64,000 bases of DNA from Myxococcales bacterium (GTDB lineage Bacteria > Myxococcota_A > Polyangia > Polyangiales > Polyangiaceae), in NCBI GenBank assembly GCA_016703425.1, contig JADJCA010000007.1, positions 124,001-188,000 on the forward strand, read 5' to 3'. Shown here in pieces: positions 34,362-43,048 of this stretch (the first letter of the stretch is position 1; every line of letters starts with the position of its first letter). The notes under the pieces were generated by a model that saw nothing but the letters and a program-made list of their open reading frames with translations, had not been told where the DNA came from and did no database searches. Made by a program: the position numbers and the translations under genes.

Positions 34362-35234
34362 CTAGCCGGCCCGCCGTGAGCGCCAGCCCTCGGGGAGCGC
34401 CTCCGCGGGTCCGGGCAAGATCTCGCGCAGGAAGCTGTCGGGCGTTCGCTCCGCGAGCCTTTGCGTCGGGTAGCCGACCGAGACCTCTTCGTACCGCACG
34501 CCGTTTCGCATGAGCGTGAGCGGAATGTGCAGGTGACCGAAGACCACGACGCGGGCCTTCGCCCGCTCGATCCACGACGCCGTGCGGCGCGTGCCGCACC
34601 AGATCGAAAAACGCGGAATCCTCGGCAAGACCGCGTGCTCGCGCAAGAGCGGAAAGTGGTTCACGAGCACCGACGGCAAGTCGTCCTTGGCCCGCGCCGC
34701 GTCGATGCGGGCCTCGGCGCGTTCGCACATCGCGGCGCAGCGCTCCGCGAGATCGACGTGCGGATCGGGGTGAAGCAGCTCCTCGTCGGTGCAACGAAGC
34801 CCGGTCTCGAGGGCCCACGCGCGCGCGCGGTCGGGATCGCCCGCGATCTCATCGGGCGCGAACGTGTAGTCGTAAAGCCCCGCCGTGAGCATCAGCGTGT
34901 GCGGCGCGCCCGAGCCCTCCCACACGTCGAAGGGATCCTCGGGCGTCAAGACCCCGAGGCTGCGGCACACGTCGACCATGCGATGGTATTTCGCTTCGCC
35001 GCGCTCCGGCTCACCGGGCATCGTCCACAGCTCGTGGTTCCCCGGCACCCAATAGAGGCGCGCGAACTTTGGACGCAGGAGCTCGAGCGCCGCGGCCAAC
35101 TCGTCGGCGCGCTCCGCCACGTCGCCGGCGACGATGAGCCCATCGTTGGGCCGCGGCGCCACGGCCGCGACCAGCTCGCGGTTCGCGGCGAAGCGAACGT
35201 GCAGATCGCTGAACGCGAGGAGGCGCCGCGTCAT
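34362..35234 (-). CDS. Calcineurin-like metallophosphoesterase
   Basis: The 290-residue protein shows all five metal-site blocks: SDLHV near the N-terminus, GDVAE, GNHE, NHFPL and GHLHIP. It is a dinuclear metal phosphoesterase acting on a phosphodiester or phosphomonoester in the cytoplasm. The spacing and the WCGTRRT segment before GHLH resemble the subgroup that includes phosphopantetheinyl hydrolases, which remove the 4'-phosphopantetheine arm from carrier proteins, but no carrier protein or PPTase gene is next to it, so this is only a possibility. Confidence 0.85.
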   Translation of the reverse strand: MTRRLLAFSDLHVRFAANRELVAAVAPRPNDGLIVAGDVAERADELAAALELLRPKFARLYWVPGNHELWTMPGEPERGEAKYHRMVDVCRSLGVLTPEDPFDVWEGSGAPHTLMLTAGLYDYTFAPDEIAGDPDRARAWALETGLRCTDEELLHPDPHVDLAERCAAMCERAEARIDAARAKDDLPSVLVNHFPLLREHAVLPRIPRFSIWCGTRRTASWIERAKARVVVFGHLHIPLTLMRNGVRYEEVSVGYPTQRLAERTPDSFLREILPGPAEALPEGWRSRRAG

Positions 35235-35286
35235 CGCAGCGTGAGGCTCGGCGTGCCGAGGCGCGGCGGCCGCTCAGGTTCGCCGT

Positions 35287-35676
35287 TCATCGAGGAAGGA
35301 GGCCGAAGGACCACCAACCCACGACCGCCGCCACCATCAGGAAGCCCATGAAGATCACGGGAAAGAGCGGCTCCGGCTGCTCGGCGCGCACGCGAACGCG
35401 CGCCGCCGTCTCGGGCGGAAGGCTCCCGGCCTCCGCGATGCGGGCGGCCAAGGGCGCGCCGCGCCCCAAGAGGTACCGCGCCGTGTCTTCGCCGGGATCG
35501 CGCGCCACTTCGTGAACCGGCGGGATCGACGAGCGCCGCGCGATGGCCTCGAGGACCACCTCGGGCACGTCGGGATGTTTCATCGCGTCGAGGAGCTCGT
35601 CGGACGGCACCGCACGCTGCTCGGTGCGGTCTTCCCAATCGCCGCTCGGTCGGTCGCGCTTGCCTTCCTGATCCAT
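35287..35676 (-). CDS. Tail-anchored membrane protein of unknown function
   Basis: The ATG at 35676 gives 129 residues: a hydrophilic N-terminal part with DELLDAMKHPDVPEVVLEAI and ARYLLGRGAPLAARIAEAG, and one C-terminal helix (LFPVIFMGFLMVAAVVGWW) at the end. No signal peptide is present, so the soluble part should face the cytoplasm. Family not recognised. It is 52 bases from the metallophosphoesterase gene and may be in the same transcript. Confidence 0.6.
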   Translation of the reverse strand: MDQEGKRDRPSGDWEDRTEQRAVPSDELLDAMKHPDVPEVVLEAIARRSSIPPVHEVARDPGEDTARYLLGRGAPLAARIAEAGSLPPETAARVRVRAEQPEPLFPVIFMGFLMVAAVVGWWSFGLLPR

Positions 35677-35843
35677 CACGGACGCTGAGGCTATCGCCCC
35701 CGCGCCTCCGTTGCACCGAAGTCTTTTCCCCTCGGTCGAAAGACCTCCTGGCGAAATTCGGCGTGGGCTCGCCCGCAAGTCTCCCCCCGCGCCGCCCGGC
35801 AGCGCCCAGCGAAGCCGCCCCAGCCAGCGCCCTAGCCAGCGCC

Positions 35844-36077
35844 CTAGCCAGCAAGCGACGAAATCAGCGCGTAGGCCGCGAAGCCGCCCACCCAAAGCAG
35901 AAACCACCGGCCGAGCCCGCGCTCCGTCGCCCACAAAGGAGCCAACGGCGGCACCACGAAGATGAGGCACGCCCGCCGAAGCTCGCCGCGGCCTACGAGC
36001 GCCCGCGCGATGGCGACGTGCGCGACAACCATCGCGAGGATCGCGACGACGAGCACCACGCCAGCGAGATCCCTCAT
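35844..36077 (-). CDS. Small two-helix membrane protein
   Basis: The ATG at 36077 gives 77 residues with helices LAGVVLVVAILAMVVAHVAI and WFLLWVGGFAAYALISSL separated by a basic loop. Two direct copies of GCCAGCGCCCTA lie just past the stop codon, at 35827-35850. Hydrophobicity and GC3 bias support a real gene; function is unknown. Confidence 0.5.
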   Translation of the reverse strand: MRDLAGVVLVVAILAMVVAHVAIARALVGRGELRRACLIFVVPPLAPLWATERGLGRWFLLWVGGFAAYALISSLAG

Positions 36078-36250
36078 CGACGGCACCGTAAGCCTGCGTC
36101 TCGTGCGCCGCAAACGGCAGGCGGCCCACGGCGAAATCGGGGCGCGGCGCCCCTCCGCCTCGAACCGTTGGACAGCCGTTCAGCGCACGCGCGAAAAGGG
36201 GGCCGGCCAAGTTGCCATTGCGAGTGCAAACCCGTCACACTTGGTGGTCC

Positions 36251-38137
36251 GTGCGCCGCACTCTCCTTCTCGCGCTCTCGTTGGTCGGCTCGCTCGTCGG
36301 CCTGGGCTTGAGCCTTCCATTGGCCCACGGGCAAGCGAAGAGCCCGACCATCTCCGTCGACGAGATTAAAGAGGGCATGAAGGGCTACGGCCTCACCGTC
36401 TTCCGCGGCTCGTCGCCCGAGAAGTTCGACATCGAGGTTATCGGCGTCCTTCACAACTTCAGGCCGTCGCAAGATCTCATCTTGGTAAAGACGCCGCACC
36501 CGCGGCTCAACATCACCAAGAACGTCCGCGGCATGAGCGGCAGCCCCATCTACATCGACGGACGCCTCGCCGGCGCCTACGCGTACAGCCTCTCGTCGTT
36601 TCAAGCGGAGCCCGTCGCCGGTGTGACGCCCATCGCGCCGATGCTCCTCGAGATGCGGCGCCCGGTCTTGCCGGGCTTCTTCCCGCTCGAGCGCGCCGTG
36701 CCACAAGGCAAAGACCCTAAGCGCGTCGCGAGCGCGGGCACCTTGCCCACGGGCGACCGGCCGCGCGGCTTGAACCGCTTCGAGGGCGCCGTCGGCAAAT
36801 ACGATCTCGACGCGCACGCCAAGCAAATGGGCGCCCGCGCCTCCGGCGGTTTGCCCGATGCGGCGGTGCGCGTGGCGACGCCGCTCTTGATGGGCGGCCT
36901 GCCGGATCGCGCCGCCGCTTACGCCAAGACGCTCTTCAGTCCGCTGGGCCTCGAGCCCCTGCAAGCGGGCGGTGGCAAGGGCGGCCCTCCGCCGGAAGGC
37001 ACGCCATCGCACTACGAAAACGGCGGAACGCTCGGCGTCCAGCTCGTGCGCGGCGACATCTCCATGATGGGCCTCGGCACGACGACCCACGTGGAGGGCA
37101 CGCGCGCCTGCGGCTTCGGGCATCCGATGATGAACGCGGGCGACAGCGCGCTACCCACGGCCCTCGCGAAGGTGCTGTGGATCTACGCCAGCGAGCAGCA
37201 CAGCTTCAAGGTCGGCGAGGCGGTGCGGCCGCTCGGCGCCCTCGTGCAAGATCGGCAAACGGCCGTCGTCGTCGACGAGACGAAGACGGCGCCGACGATC
37301 CCGATGCACGTGTCGGTCACCGACACGCCCACAGTGCCGCGCAAGGACTGGAACATCGAGATCGCCGAAGACGTCTTCATGACGCCGTCGCTCGTGGCGA
37401 CGACGCTCGGCGGCGTCGTCGAGGCCACCGTCAGCGATCGGCGCGACATCACCTGGCTCTTGAAGTCGAAGCTCACGATTCGCGGCTTCGGCACCCTCGA
37501 GCTCGAAGACTTCGGCGTCGCCGTCGGCGGCTTGCCGGAGGCCGGCGAGTGGAGCGCGTCGCGGCTCGTCCGCGCCATCGGCGCCGCCATGAACAACCCC
37601 TGGGAGCCGGTCCACGTGGAGCGCGTCGAGGCGACGCTCGATGTAAAGTACACGCGTGACACCTGGCGCATCCGCGGCGTGGAGCTCTTGGATCCGGTCG
37701 TCGACGCCGGCGAGACAGCGCGCATCCGCGTGCGCCTCCAGAGCTTCGAAGGGCCCGAGACAACGCGCGACGTTGAGGTGAAGATCCCCAGGGAGCTCGG
37801 CGGCAAGGACGTCGAGCTGGAGATCTTGCCCGGCTACCGCGCGCTGCCGGAGCTGGCGAGCCCGGAGAACCTCCGCGAGCTGCTCGCCAACGAGGCGCGC
37901 CAGAGCGAGCGACCCCGGAGCCTCGTCGTGCAGTTCAAGGCGCCCACACCGGGCGTGGCCTTCAAGCAACACGTCGCGCCGACGTTGCCGCACTTCGCGC
38001 TCGACACGCTGAGGCCGGCGAACTCGAGCATCGCCCCCGAATCGATCTGGACCCAAGTTCGCACCGTCGTCCCGATGGACCGCTACATCGACGGACGAGA
38101 TCGCGTGCGCGTGAAAGTAAGGCCGGTGCTTCGATGA
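36251..38137 (+). CDS. SpoIVB/S55-like peptidase, exported
   Basis: The GTG at 36251 gives a clean signal peptide (LLLALSLVGSLVGLGLSLPL ... AHGQA); the frame is open back to a TTG at 36212. The 628-residue protein has the S55-type Ser motif GMSGSP at 94-99 followed by IYIDGRLAGAYAYS, and the His motif CGFGHPM around His291. In Bacillus SpoIVB the His precedes the Ser, so the order here is reversed, as in a known delta-proteobacterial subgroup. The C-terminal 250 residues look like beta domains. It should act in the periplasm; substrate unknown. The next gene starts inside its stop codon (ATGA). Confidence 0.75.
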   Translation: MRRTLLLALSLVGSLVGLGLSLPLAHGQAKSPTISVDEIKEGMKGYGLTVFRGSSPEKFDIEVIGVLHNFRPSQDLILVKTPHPRLNITKNVRGMSGSPIYIDGRLAGAYAYSLSSFQAEPVAGVTPIAPMLLEMRRPVLPGFFPLERAVPQGKDPKRVASAGTLPTGDRPRGLNRFEGAVGKYDLDAHAKQMGARASGGLPDAAVRVATPLLMGGLPDRAAAYAKTLFSPLGLEPLQAGGGKGGPPPEGTPSHYENGGTLGVQLVRGDISMMGLGTTTHVEGTRACGFGHPMMNAGDSALPTALAKVLWIYASEQHSFKVGEAVRPLGALVQDRQTAVVVDETKTAPTIPMHVSVTDTPTVPRKDWNIEIAEDVFMTPSLVATTLGGVVEATVSDRRDITWLLKSKLTIRGFGTLELEDFGVAVGGLPEAGEWSASRLVRAIGAAMNNPWEPVHVERVEATLDVKYTRDTWRIRGVELLDPVVDAGETARIRVRLQSFEGPETTRDVEVKIPRELGGKDVELEILPGYRALPELASPENLRELLANEARQSERPRSLVVQFKAPTPGVAFKQHVAPTLPHFALDTLRPANSSIAPESIWTQVRTVVPMDRYIDGRDRVRVKVRPVLR

Positions 38138-40161
38138 AGTGTCCCGTAAGCGCGCTCGCGGGCGCCTTGGTTGTCTCCGGCGCGACGCTCCTTTCGAGCG
38201 ACGCCAACGCGGTGGGCACGCGCACCTTCGAGCTCGACACGCTCGAGGAGCTGTCGGGCGGCGACCTCAAGGGTGTCGCCGTGGCCTCCGACGGGACCGT
38301 TCGCGTGGGCTGGTCTTTCGGCACCGTCTCGCTCGAGCAATCGACGGCGTCGTTCTCGGCGCTGCCGCTCAGCGACGGCAGCGTCCTCGTCGGCACGAGC
38401 CCCAACGGCAAGATCTGGAAGGTCTCGGGCGATCGGGCGACGCTCTTCGCCGACACCGGCGCGCTCGCCGTGACGTCGATGCTCGAGGGCGCCGGCGGCG
38501 TGATCTACGCAGCGTCGATGCCCGACGGGAAGATCTTCAAGATCGCTGGCGGCAAGGTCGACGTCTTGGCGAAGCTTGACGCGAGCCACGTCTGGGCCCT
38601 CGCGTGGGACAAGAACCAATCGGCGCTCTTTGCGGCGACGGGCCCCGGCGGAAAGGTCTTCCGCGTCGATCTCGCGGGCGGCGCGCAGGTCTATTGGAAG
38701 AGCGACGAGCCTCACATCGTGTCGCTCGCGACCGACGGCACCGACCTGTTCGCGGGCTCGAGCGGCAAAGGCATCTTGTACCGCGTGACCGGTCCGGGAC
38801 GCGCCACGGTCCTCTACGACTTCCCCGGCGAAGAGGTGAAGGCTATCGCCGTGGGCAAGGGTCAGATCTACGCCATCGGCAACGATTACGGCGAGCCGCC
38901 GGAAGCGCCGAGTCGCGGCGGCAAAGCGCCTGCTTCGCCGCAGCCGACGACGTCGCGGCCCAAGCCCGGCAAGGGCCTGCTCGTTCGCTTTGATGCGCAA
39001 GGTCGCCCCGAGCGGCTCATGGATCACAAGGACACGCACTACATGGCGCTCGCGCTCGAGGGCGATCGCGCCTTCGTGGGCACCGGCGCCGAGGGCCGCG
39101 TCTACGCGGTCGATGGCGATCACGCCGTCGCGCTCGTGGCCGACGCCGACGAGCGACAGATCGGCGCCATCGCCTTCGCGAAAGGCACGCCCGTCTTCGC
39201 CGGCGGCGATCCGGCGGCGTTCCATCGCGTGACAGCGCAAGGCGGCGACGGCGCCGTGTGGACCTCGAAGTCCTTCGATGCGGGCCTGCGCGCGAAGTTC
39301 GGGCGCCTGTCATGGACCGCCAGCGGCCCCCTCGATTTGTCGACGCGCACCGGCAACACGCAGACGCCTGACTCGACGTGGAGCGATTGGAGCGCAGCCC
39401 TCGCGCAGCCGGGCGCCGTGACGAGCCCACCGGGTCGCTTCGTGCAAGTGCGCGCGCGCTTTGCGCGCGATCCGAAGTCGATCCTCGCGGGCGTGACGTT
39501 GCCGTTCGTGACTGAGAACGTGCGGCCCGTGCTGCTCGACGTCTCGGCGGCGCAAAAAGGCGTCACGCGCGAGACGAAAGAGGGGCTCACGGCGAGCGGC
39601 GGCGACACGCCCAAGCGGGAGAGCGTCGTGCGCATCACGTGGAAGGTCGACAACGCCGACAACGACGCGCTTCGCTATCGCCTTCACTACCGGCGCGAGG
39701 GGCAGACCTTGTGGCGCGACGTGTTGCGCGACGGTGAGGTGCTCACGAAGGCGGAATACGACTGGGACACGCAGGCGTTGCCGGAAGGCAAATACCGCGT
39801 GCGCGTCGAGGCCAGCGACGAGCTGTCGAACCCGCCGGAGCAAACGCAAAAGCACAGCCTTGAGTCGACAAGCGTGTTCATCGACAACACGCCGCCGGTC
39901 ATCGCGGGCCTCACGCTCGACGGGCGGCGCCTCAAGCTGAAGGTCACCGACGGCTTGGGGCCCGTCGCAAGGATCGAGGTCGCCATCAACGGCCGCCTCG
40001 AGTGGCGCCCGCTCGGCCCGGCCGACGGCCTCTTCGACACGGCCGAGGAGTCGGTCGACACCGACATCACGGGCCTCGTGCCGGCAGGGCCTCACATCGT
40101 GACCGTCCGCGCCTTCGACGCAGCGGGCAACGTGGTGATGCGCGAGATCGAGTCGCGCTGA
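38134..40161 (+). CDS. Exported beta-propeller protein with C-terminal fibronectin/Ig-like domains
   Basis: The 675-residue protein has a signal peptide ending SSDANA. Repeats of about 45 residues such as DGSVLVGTSPNGKIWKVSG, GVIYAASMPDGKIFKIAG and GAEGRVYAVDGDHAVALVAD make a propeller to about residue 385. A jelly-roll-like segment (TWSDWSAAL) and two fibronectin/Ig-like domains (residues 480-675) follow. Its start overlaps the S55 peptidase stop by four bases, so the two are made together. The pairing suggests that the propeller is a partner or substrate of the protease; this is inferred. Confidence 0.75.
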   Translation: MKCPVSALAGALVVSGATLLSSDANAVGTRTFELDTLEELSGGDLKGVAVASDGTVRVGWSFGTVSLEQSTASFSALPLSDGSVLVGTSPNGKIWKVSGDRATLFADTGALAVTSMLEGAGGVIYAASMPDGKIFKIAGGKVDVLAKLDASHVWALAWDKNQSALFAATGPGGKVFRVDLAGGAQVYWKSDEPHIVSLATDGTDLFAGSSGKGILYRVTGPGRATVLYDFPGEEVKAIAVGKGQIYAIGNDYGEPPEAPSRGGKAPASPQPTTSRPKPGKGLLVRFDAQGRPERLMDHKDTHYMALALEGDRAFVGTGAEGRVYAVDGDHAVALVADADERQIGAIAFAKGTPVFAGGDPAAFHRVTAQGGDGAVWTSKSFDAGLRAKFGRLSWTASGPLDLSTRTGNTQTPDSTWSDWSAALAQPGAVTSPPGRFVQVRARFARDPKSILAGVTLPFVTENVRPVLLDVSAAQKGVTRETKEGLTASGGDTPKRESVVRITWKVDNADNDALRYRLHYRREGQTLWRDVLRDGEVLTKAEYDWDTQALPEGKYRVRVEASDELSNPPEQTQKHSLESTSVFIDNTPPVIAGLTLDGRRLKLKVTDGLGPVARIEVAINGRLEWRPLGPADGLFDTAEESVDTDITGLVPAGPHIVTVRAFDAAGNVVMREIESR

Positions 40162-40444
40162 CGCGGCGGGTCAGAGTGGCACACGCGGGCGGCTGGGCCT
40201 GCGACGCGACGGCACAAGCGGGCTCTTTCCGCTCGCTGTCTGCCAGCAGCTATGACACGCGCGCCATGGGGTCGACCTCCGGAAGGCCGCTGGTGGGCCC
40301 GAGCGGGGCCCGCGGGACCGGGCCCTTGTCCACGATAATTCTGGTCTTTTCTTCCCTCAGTGACACACTATGCGGAGTCCCGGCACGTTCCGTGGATGGC
40401 TTCCTTTTGTGGGCTCCAGCTTCACCGGCTCCCACTGCACTCCG

Positions 40445-41419
40445 ATGCTCCTTCGCCGCCTAATTTTTCTTGGATCCGTCGCCGCGCTCGCAGGGGGCTG
40501 CATGTCGCTCTCCGCCGATTCGGCTGCCGAGGTTGGAGACGCCCGTGGGTTCGGGGCCTCTTGGGACGCGGGTACGGGGCGAACAACGTCGGGCGCGTTG
40601 CCGGCGGCGAGCAAATACGAAGGCAGCCCGCTTTGCCTCGTGCAGTTGGGCACGTGCCATCCGGATGATCTGACGCCGGACTGCGCCAAGGCAGAGCAAC
40701 CGAACTTCGCCGACGCGGGCGGGCTCACGCCGACCTACGACGCTGGCTCCGCGGATGCGGGAGGCGACGCGAAGAGTGCCGCGGACGCGGGCGCCGCCCC
40801 CACGCCCGACGCGGGCCCGCCGCCCGACCTCTACGGAACCGGCTTCGCGTGCCGCATCGAGAAAACGAACGCGTCCCCGGCGCCGGTATGCCGGAGCGCC
40901 GGCCCCGGCAAAGACGGCGCCGAGTGCCGCGCATCCGACGACTGCAGCGCGGGCTTCGAGTGCGTCGGCACACCGGGGCAGTGCCGCCGGTACTGCTGCC
41001 TCGGGAGCGCGAGCTGCGGCGCCGATCGGGTCTGCGACAAACAACTCCTCGTCGACGACAACCTTTGGGTGCCGGTGTGCATCCCGGTCCGGCCGTGCAA
41101 GCTCCTGTCGCCGAAAGCGTGCCCCGACAACGAGAGCTGCAGCGTGGTCGACCAGGCCGACGGCCGCACGGGTTGCGTCGCGCTGGGCAGCGCCACCACG
41201 GGCGAGTCCTGCGAGCTCAGCAACTGCGTGAGCGGACACGCCTGCCTCGGGTCGACGAACGCCCGTACGTGTTTCAAGCTCTGCTCGAAGTCGAACCCGA
41301 ACGACTGCGCGCCCGGCAGCAAGTGCCAAGGCGCCAAGCCCCTCTTCGTGGACACGAACCAGGGTGTCTGTTTGCCCGAGATCGCCACCGCGAACGGCGC
41401 CGCTGCGCAGCAGCGCTAG
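40445..41419 (+). CDS. Cys-rich lipoprotein
   Basis: The ATG at 40445 gives a lipoprotein signal ending AGGC. A long Ala/Gly/Asp linker (residues 25-140, with repeated DAG) leads to a 180-residue domain holding about 25 Cys in short spacings, such as CRASDDCSAGFEC, QCRRYCCLGSASC and CELSNCVSGHACLGS. This pattern resembles the Cys-rich repeat modules common in myxobacterial surface lipoproteins. Function unknown. The 283 bases upstream contain several GGGCCC-based short hairpins and no gene. Confidence 0.72.
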   Translation: MLLRRLIFLGSVAALAGGCMSLSADSAAEVGDARGFGASWDAGTGRTTSGALPAASKYEGSPLCLVQLGTCHPDDLTPDCAKAEQPNFADAGGLTPTYDAGSADAGGDAKSAADAGAAPTPDAGPPPDLYGTGFACRIEKTNASPAPVCRSAGPGKDGAECRASDDCSAGFECVGTPGQCRRYCCLGSASCGADRVCDKQLLVDDNLWVPVCIPVRPCKLLSPKACPDNESCSVVDQADGRTGCVALGSATTGESCELSNCVSGHACLGSTNARTCFKLCSKSNPNDCAPGSKCQGAKPLFVDTNQGVCLPEIATANGAAAQQR

Positions 41420-41436
41420 CGGGCGGCAGGCGGGCG

Positions 41437-41454
41437 CGGCGGCCGGGGCCGCCG
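41437..41454 (+). terminator. Terminator hairpin after the Cys-rich lipoprotein gene
   Basis: A 7-bp stem CGGCGGC/GCCGCCG with loop CGGG lies 18 bases past the stop. No U-run follows. Confidence 0.4.
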
Positions 41455-41579
41455 GCGGCGGGGTCGATACTTTGCACGCTAATCAATTGAGGCTCGCGCC
41501 CCCACGCGGCTGGGCCGCTGGCCGCGGACGGGCGTGGCCAGCGCGGACGGGGGCCCGGGGCCCCGCGTCGTCGGTCGAC

Positions 41580-41595
41580 AATTAGCATGCTAATT
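41580..41595. promoter_or_regulatory. 16-bp perfect palindrome AATTAGCATGCTAATT, second copy
   Basis: This is identical to the core of the palindrome at 13226-13249. A related imperfect site TTTGCACGCTAATC lies at 41471-41484, followed by TCAATTGA. The palindrome sits directly before a hexanucleotide array and its centre supplies the ATG of a repeat-peptide ORF. Either a repressor operator or part of a repeat element is possible. Confidence 0.5.
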
Positions 41596-41727
41596 CTCGG
41601 GGCCGACCTCGACCCCGACCTCGACCTCGACCTCGACCCCGACCCCGACCTCGACCCCGACCTCGACCTCGACCTCGACCTCGACCTCGACCTCGACCCC
41701 GACCCCGACCTCGACCTCGCCGCCTGA
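41587..41727 (+). CDS. Putative 46-residue Asp-Leu/Asp-Pro dipeptide-repeat ORF
   Basis: From the ATG in the palindrome the frame reads MLILGA followed by 19 Asp-Leu or Asp-Pro dipeptides, then Ala-Ala-stop. It is encoded entirely by the GACCTC/GACCCC array. There is no Shine-Dalgarno sequence, and the opposite strand would encode a Glu-Val type repeat, so it may simply be an open frame over a simple repeat. Translation is unproven. Confidence 0.25.
   Translation: MLILGADLDPDLDLDLDPDPDLDPDLDLDLDLDLDLDPDPDLDLAA
41605..41718. repeat. Hexanucleotide array (GACCTC/GACCCC) x19
   Basis: Nineteen exact 6-base units run without interruption, thirteen GACCTC and six GACCCC. A similar but longer, more degenerate array is at 63258-63451. 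Replication slippage would expand or shrink it in multiples of six, always preserving the frame. Confidence 0.95.
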
Positions 41728-41740
41728 CGGGCCGTCGCGG

Positions 41741-43048
41741 TCAGCGCGAGCGACGGGCCTTGAGCGCCTGGAAATAGCGGTGCGCGAGGCCCGATGCGCG
41801 GGCGGCTCGCGTGACGTTGCCGTTGTGCTCGCGGAGCACTTGCTCGAGGTACATCTGCTCGAAGCGCACGACGATCTCTTGCCTCGCTTGAACCAGCGGC
41901 ATGTGGCGCGACAAGATCTCTGTCACGACATCGGGCCCCGATTCGTTGGGCTTCGGCGGAGCTGTCGGGCGCGCGCTTGCGCCCACGTCGAGCTCTCCCG
42001 TCGCGAGATGCCGCGAGATGGCGTTCTCGAGCTCGCGCACGTTGCCAGGCCACGGATGCGCCTCGAGGTGCGCAACGAGCGCCAACGGCAGCTCGCCTGC
42101 GACCTTGAGCGCCGACCAAAAGTGACGCGCCAACACCGTGACGTCCTCCGGCCGCTTGCGCAGCGGCGGCAGCTCGATGCGCGCGCCAACGAGCGCGTAG
42201 AACAGCTCCTCGCGGAAGAGGCCCCGCTCGACGGCGCGGTCGAGATTCGCTGTGGACGTCGAGATGACCCGCACGTCGAGCGAGTACGGTGCGTTGCTGC
42301 CGACACGTTGCGCCTGCCCTCGCGAGAGCGCGCGGCCGAGCCGACGCTGCAGATCCGCGTTCAGCTCTCCGGGCTCATCGAGGATCAGCGTTCCGCCGTG
42401 CGCCAGTTCGAGCAAGCCCGGACGATCGCCGCCGGCCGCGCCCGCCACAGAGCCGAAGAGCGTGACGAGGGCCGTCTGCGGATCCTCCGAGAGCGCGCTG
42501 AAGACGTAGAGCGGCCCGCCGGAGCGCGCCCCCTGCGCGTGGATCTCCTCCGCGAAGAGCTCTTTGCCGGTGCCCGTCTCGCCTTCGATCAAGAGCGACG
42601 CGCTCGCCTGCGCGAGCTTCGGCGCGAGCGCGAAGAGCCGACGCATCTCGACGCTCCGCCCGACAAGGCGACCGAAGGAGTCGGCCTCCGCGGGCAGCGG
42701 TCCCGGCGTCGCCGCATCGACAGCGACCATTTGCGATTCGCCCAGCTCGATGGCATCGCCGGGCCGCACGACCGCCTCCCGCACTTCGACGCCGCGGACG
42801 AAGGTCCCGTTGGTGGAGCCGAGATCACGCACCACGAGCCCCGCAGGCGTTTGCTCCAGGGCGAGGTGCCGCCGCGACACGCGCCGATCGGTGAGCCGAA
42901 GCGCACACGTCTGGCTGCTGCCCACGAGCAGGCGCTCGTTCATTTGAAGCGCGACCTCGGTCCCCGCGTCGGGGCCGAGCGTGACCCGCAGAACGATGGC
43001 GCGGGGCGGCGCGGCGGCGCGATCGTGACGTTCCGTGCTGATGTTCAT
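41741..43048 (-). CDS. FHA-AAA+-FIS regulator of the sigma-54 activator family, lacking GAFTGA
   Basis: The ATG at 43048 gives 435 residues. An FHA domain (about 15-105; LVGSSQTC, RVSRRHLAL, GSTNGTF) would read phosphothreonine. The AAA+ domain has Walker A GETGTGKE at 156-163 and Walker B LILDEP at 221-226. The sigma-54 contact loop, normally GAFTGA, reads FGSVAGAAGGDRPG (198-211) and is not functional by sequence. The arginine-finger region FREELFYAL and HPWPGNVRELEN are present, and a FIS-type helix-turn-helix ends the protein (NGNVTRAARASGLAHRYFQA). It therefore probably binds DNA and senses a Thr kinase signal but may not open sigma-54 promoters in the usual way. Confidence 0.85.
   Translation of the reverse strand: MNISTERHDRAAAPPRAIVLRVTLGPDAGTEVALQMNERLLVGSSQTCALRLTDRRVSRRHLALEQTPAGLVVRDLGSTNGTFVRGVEVREAVVRPGDAIELGESQMVAVDAATPGPLPAEADSFGRLVGRSVEMRRLFALAPKLAQASASLLIEGETGTGKELFAEEIHAQGARSGGPLYVFSALSEDPQTALVTLFGSVAGAAGGDRPGLLELAHGGTLILDEPGELNADLQRRLGRALSRGQAQRVGSNAPYSLDVRVISTSTANLDRAVERGLFREELFYALVGARIELPPLRKRPEDVTVLARHFWSALKVAGELPLALVAHLEAHPWPGNVRELENAISRHLATGELDVGASARPTAPPKPNESGPDVVTEILSRHMPLVQARQEIVVRFEQMYLEQVLREHNGNVTRAARASGLAHRYFQALKARRSR

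Noticed and set aside
41587..41727. CRISPR array interpretation of the hexanucleotide repeats
   Set aside because: Units are six bases with no spacers and no cas genes nearby.
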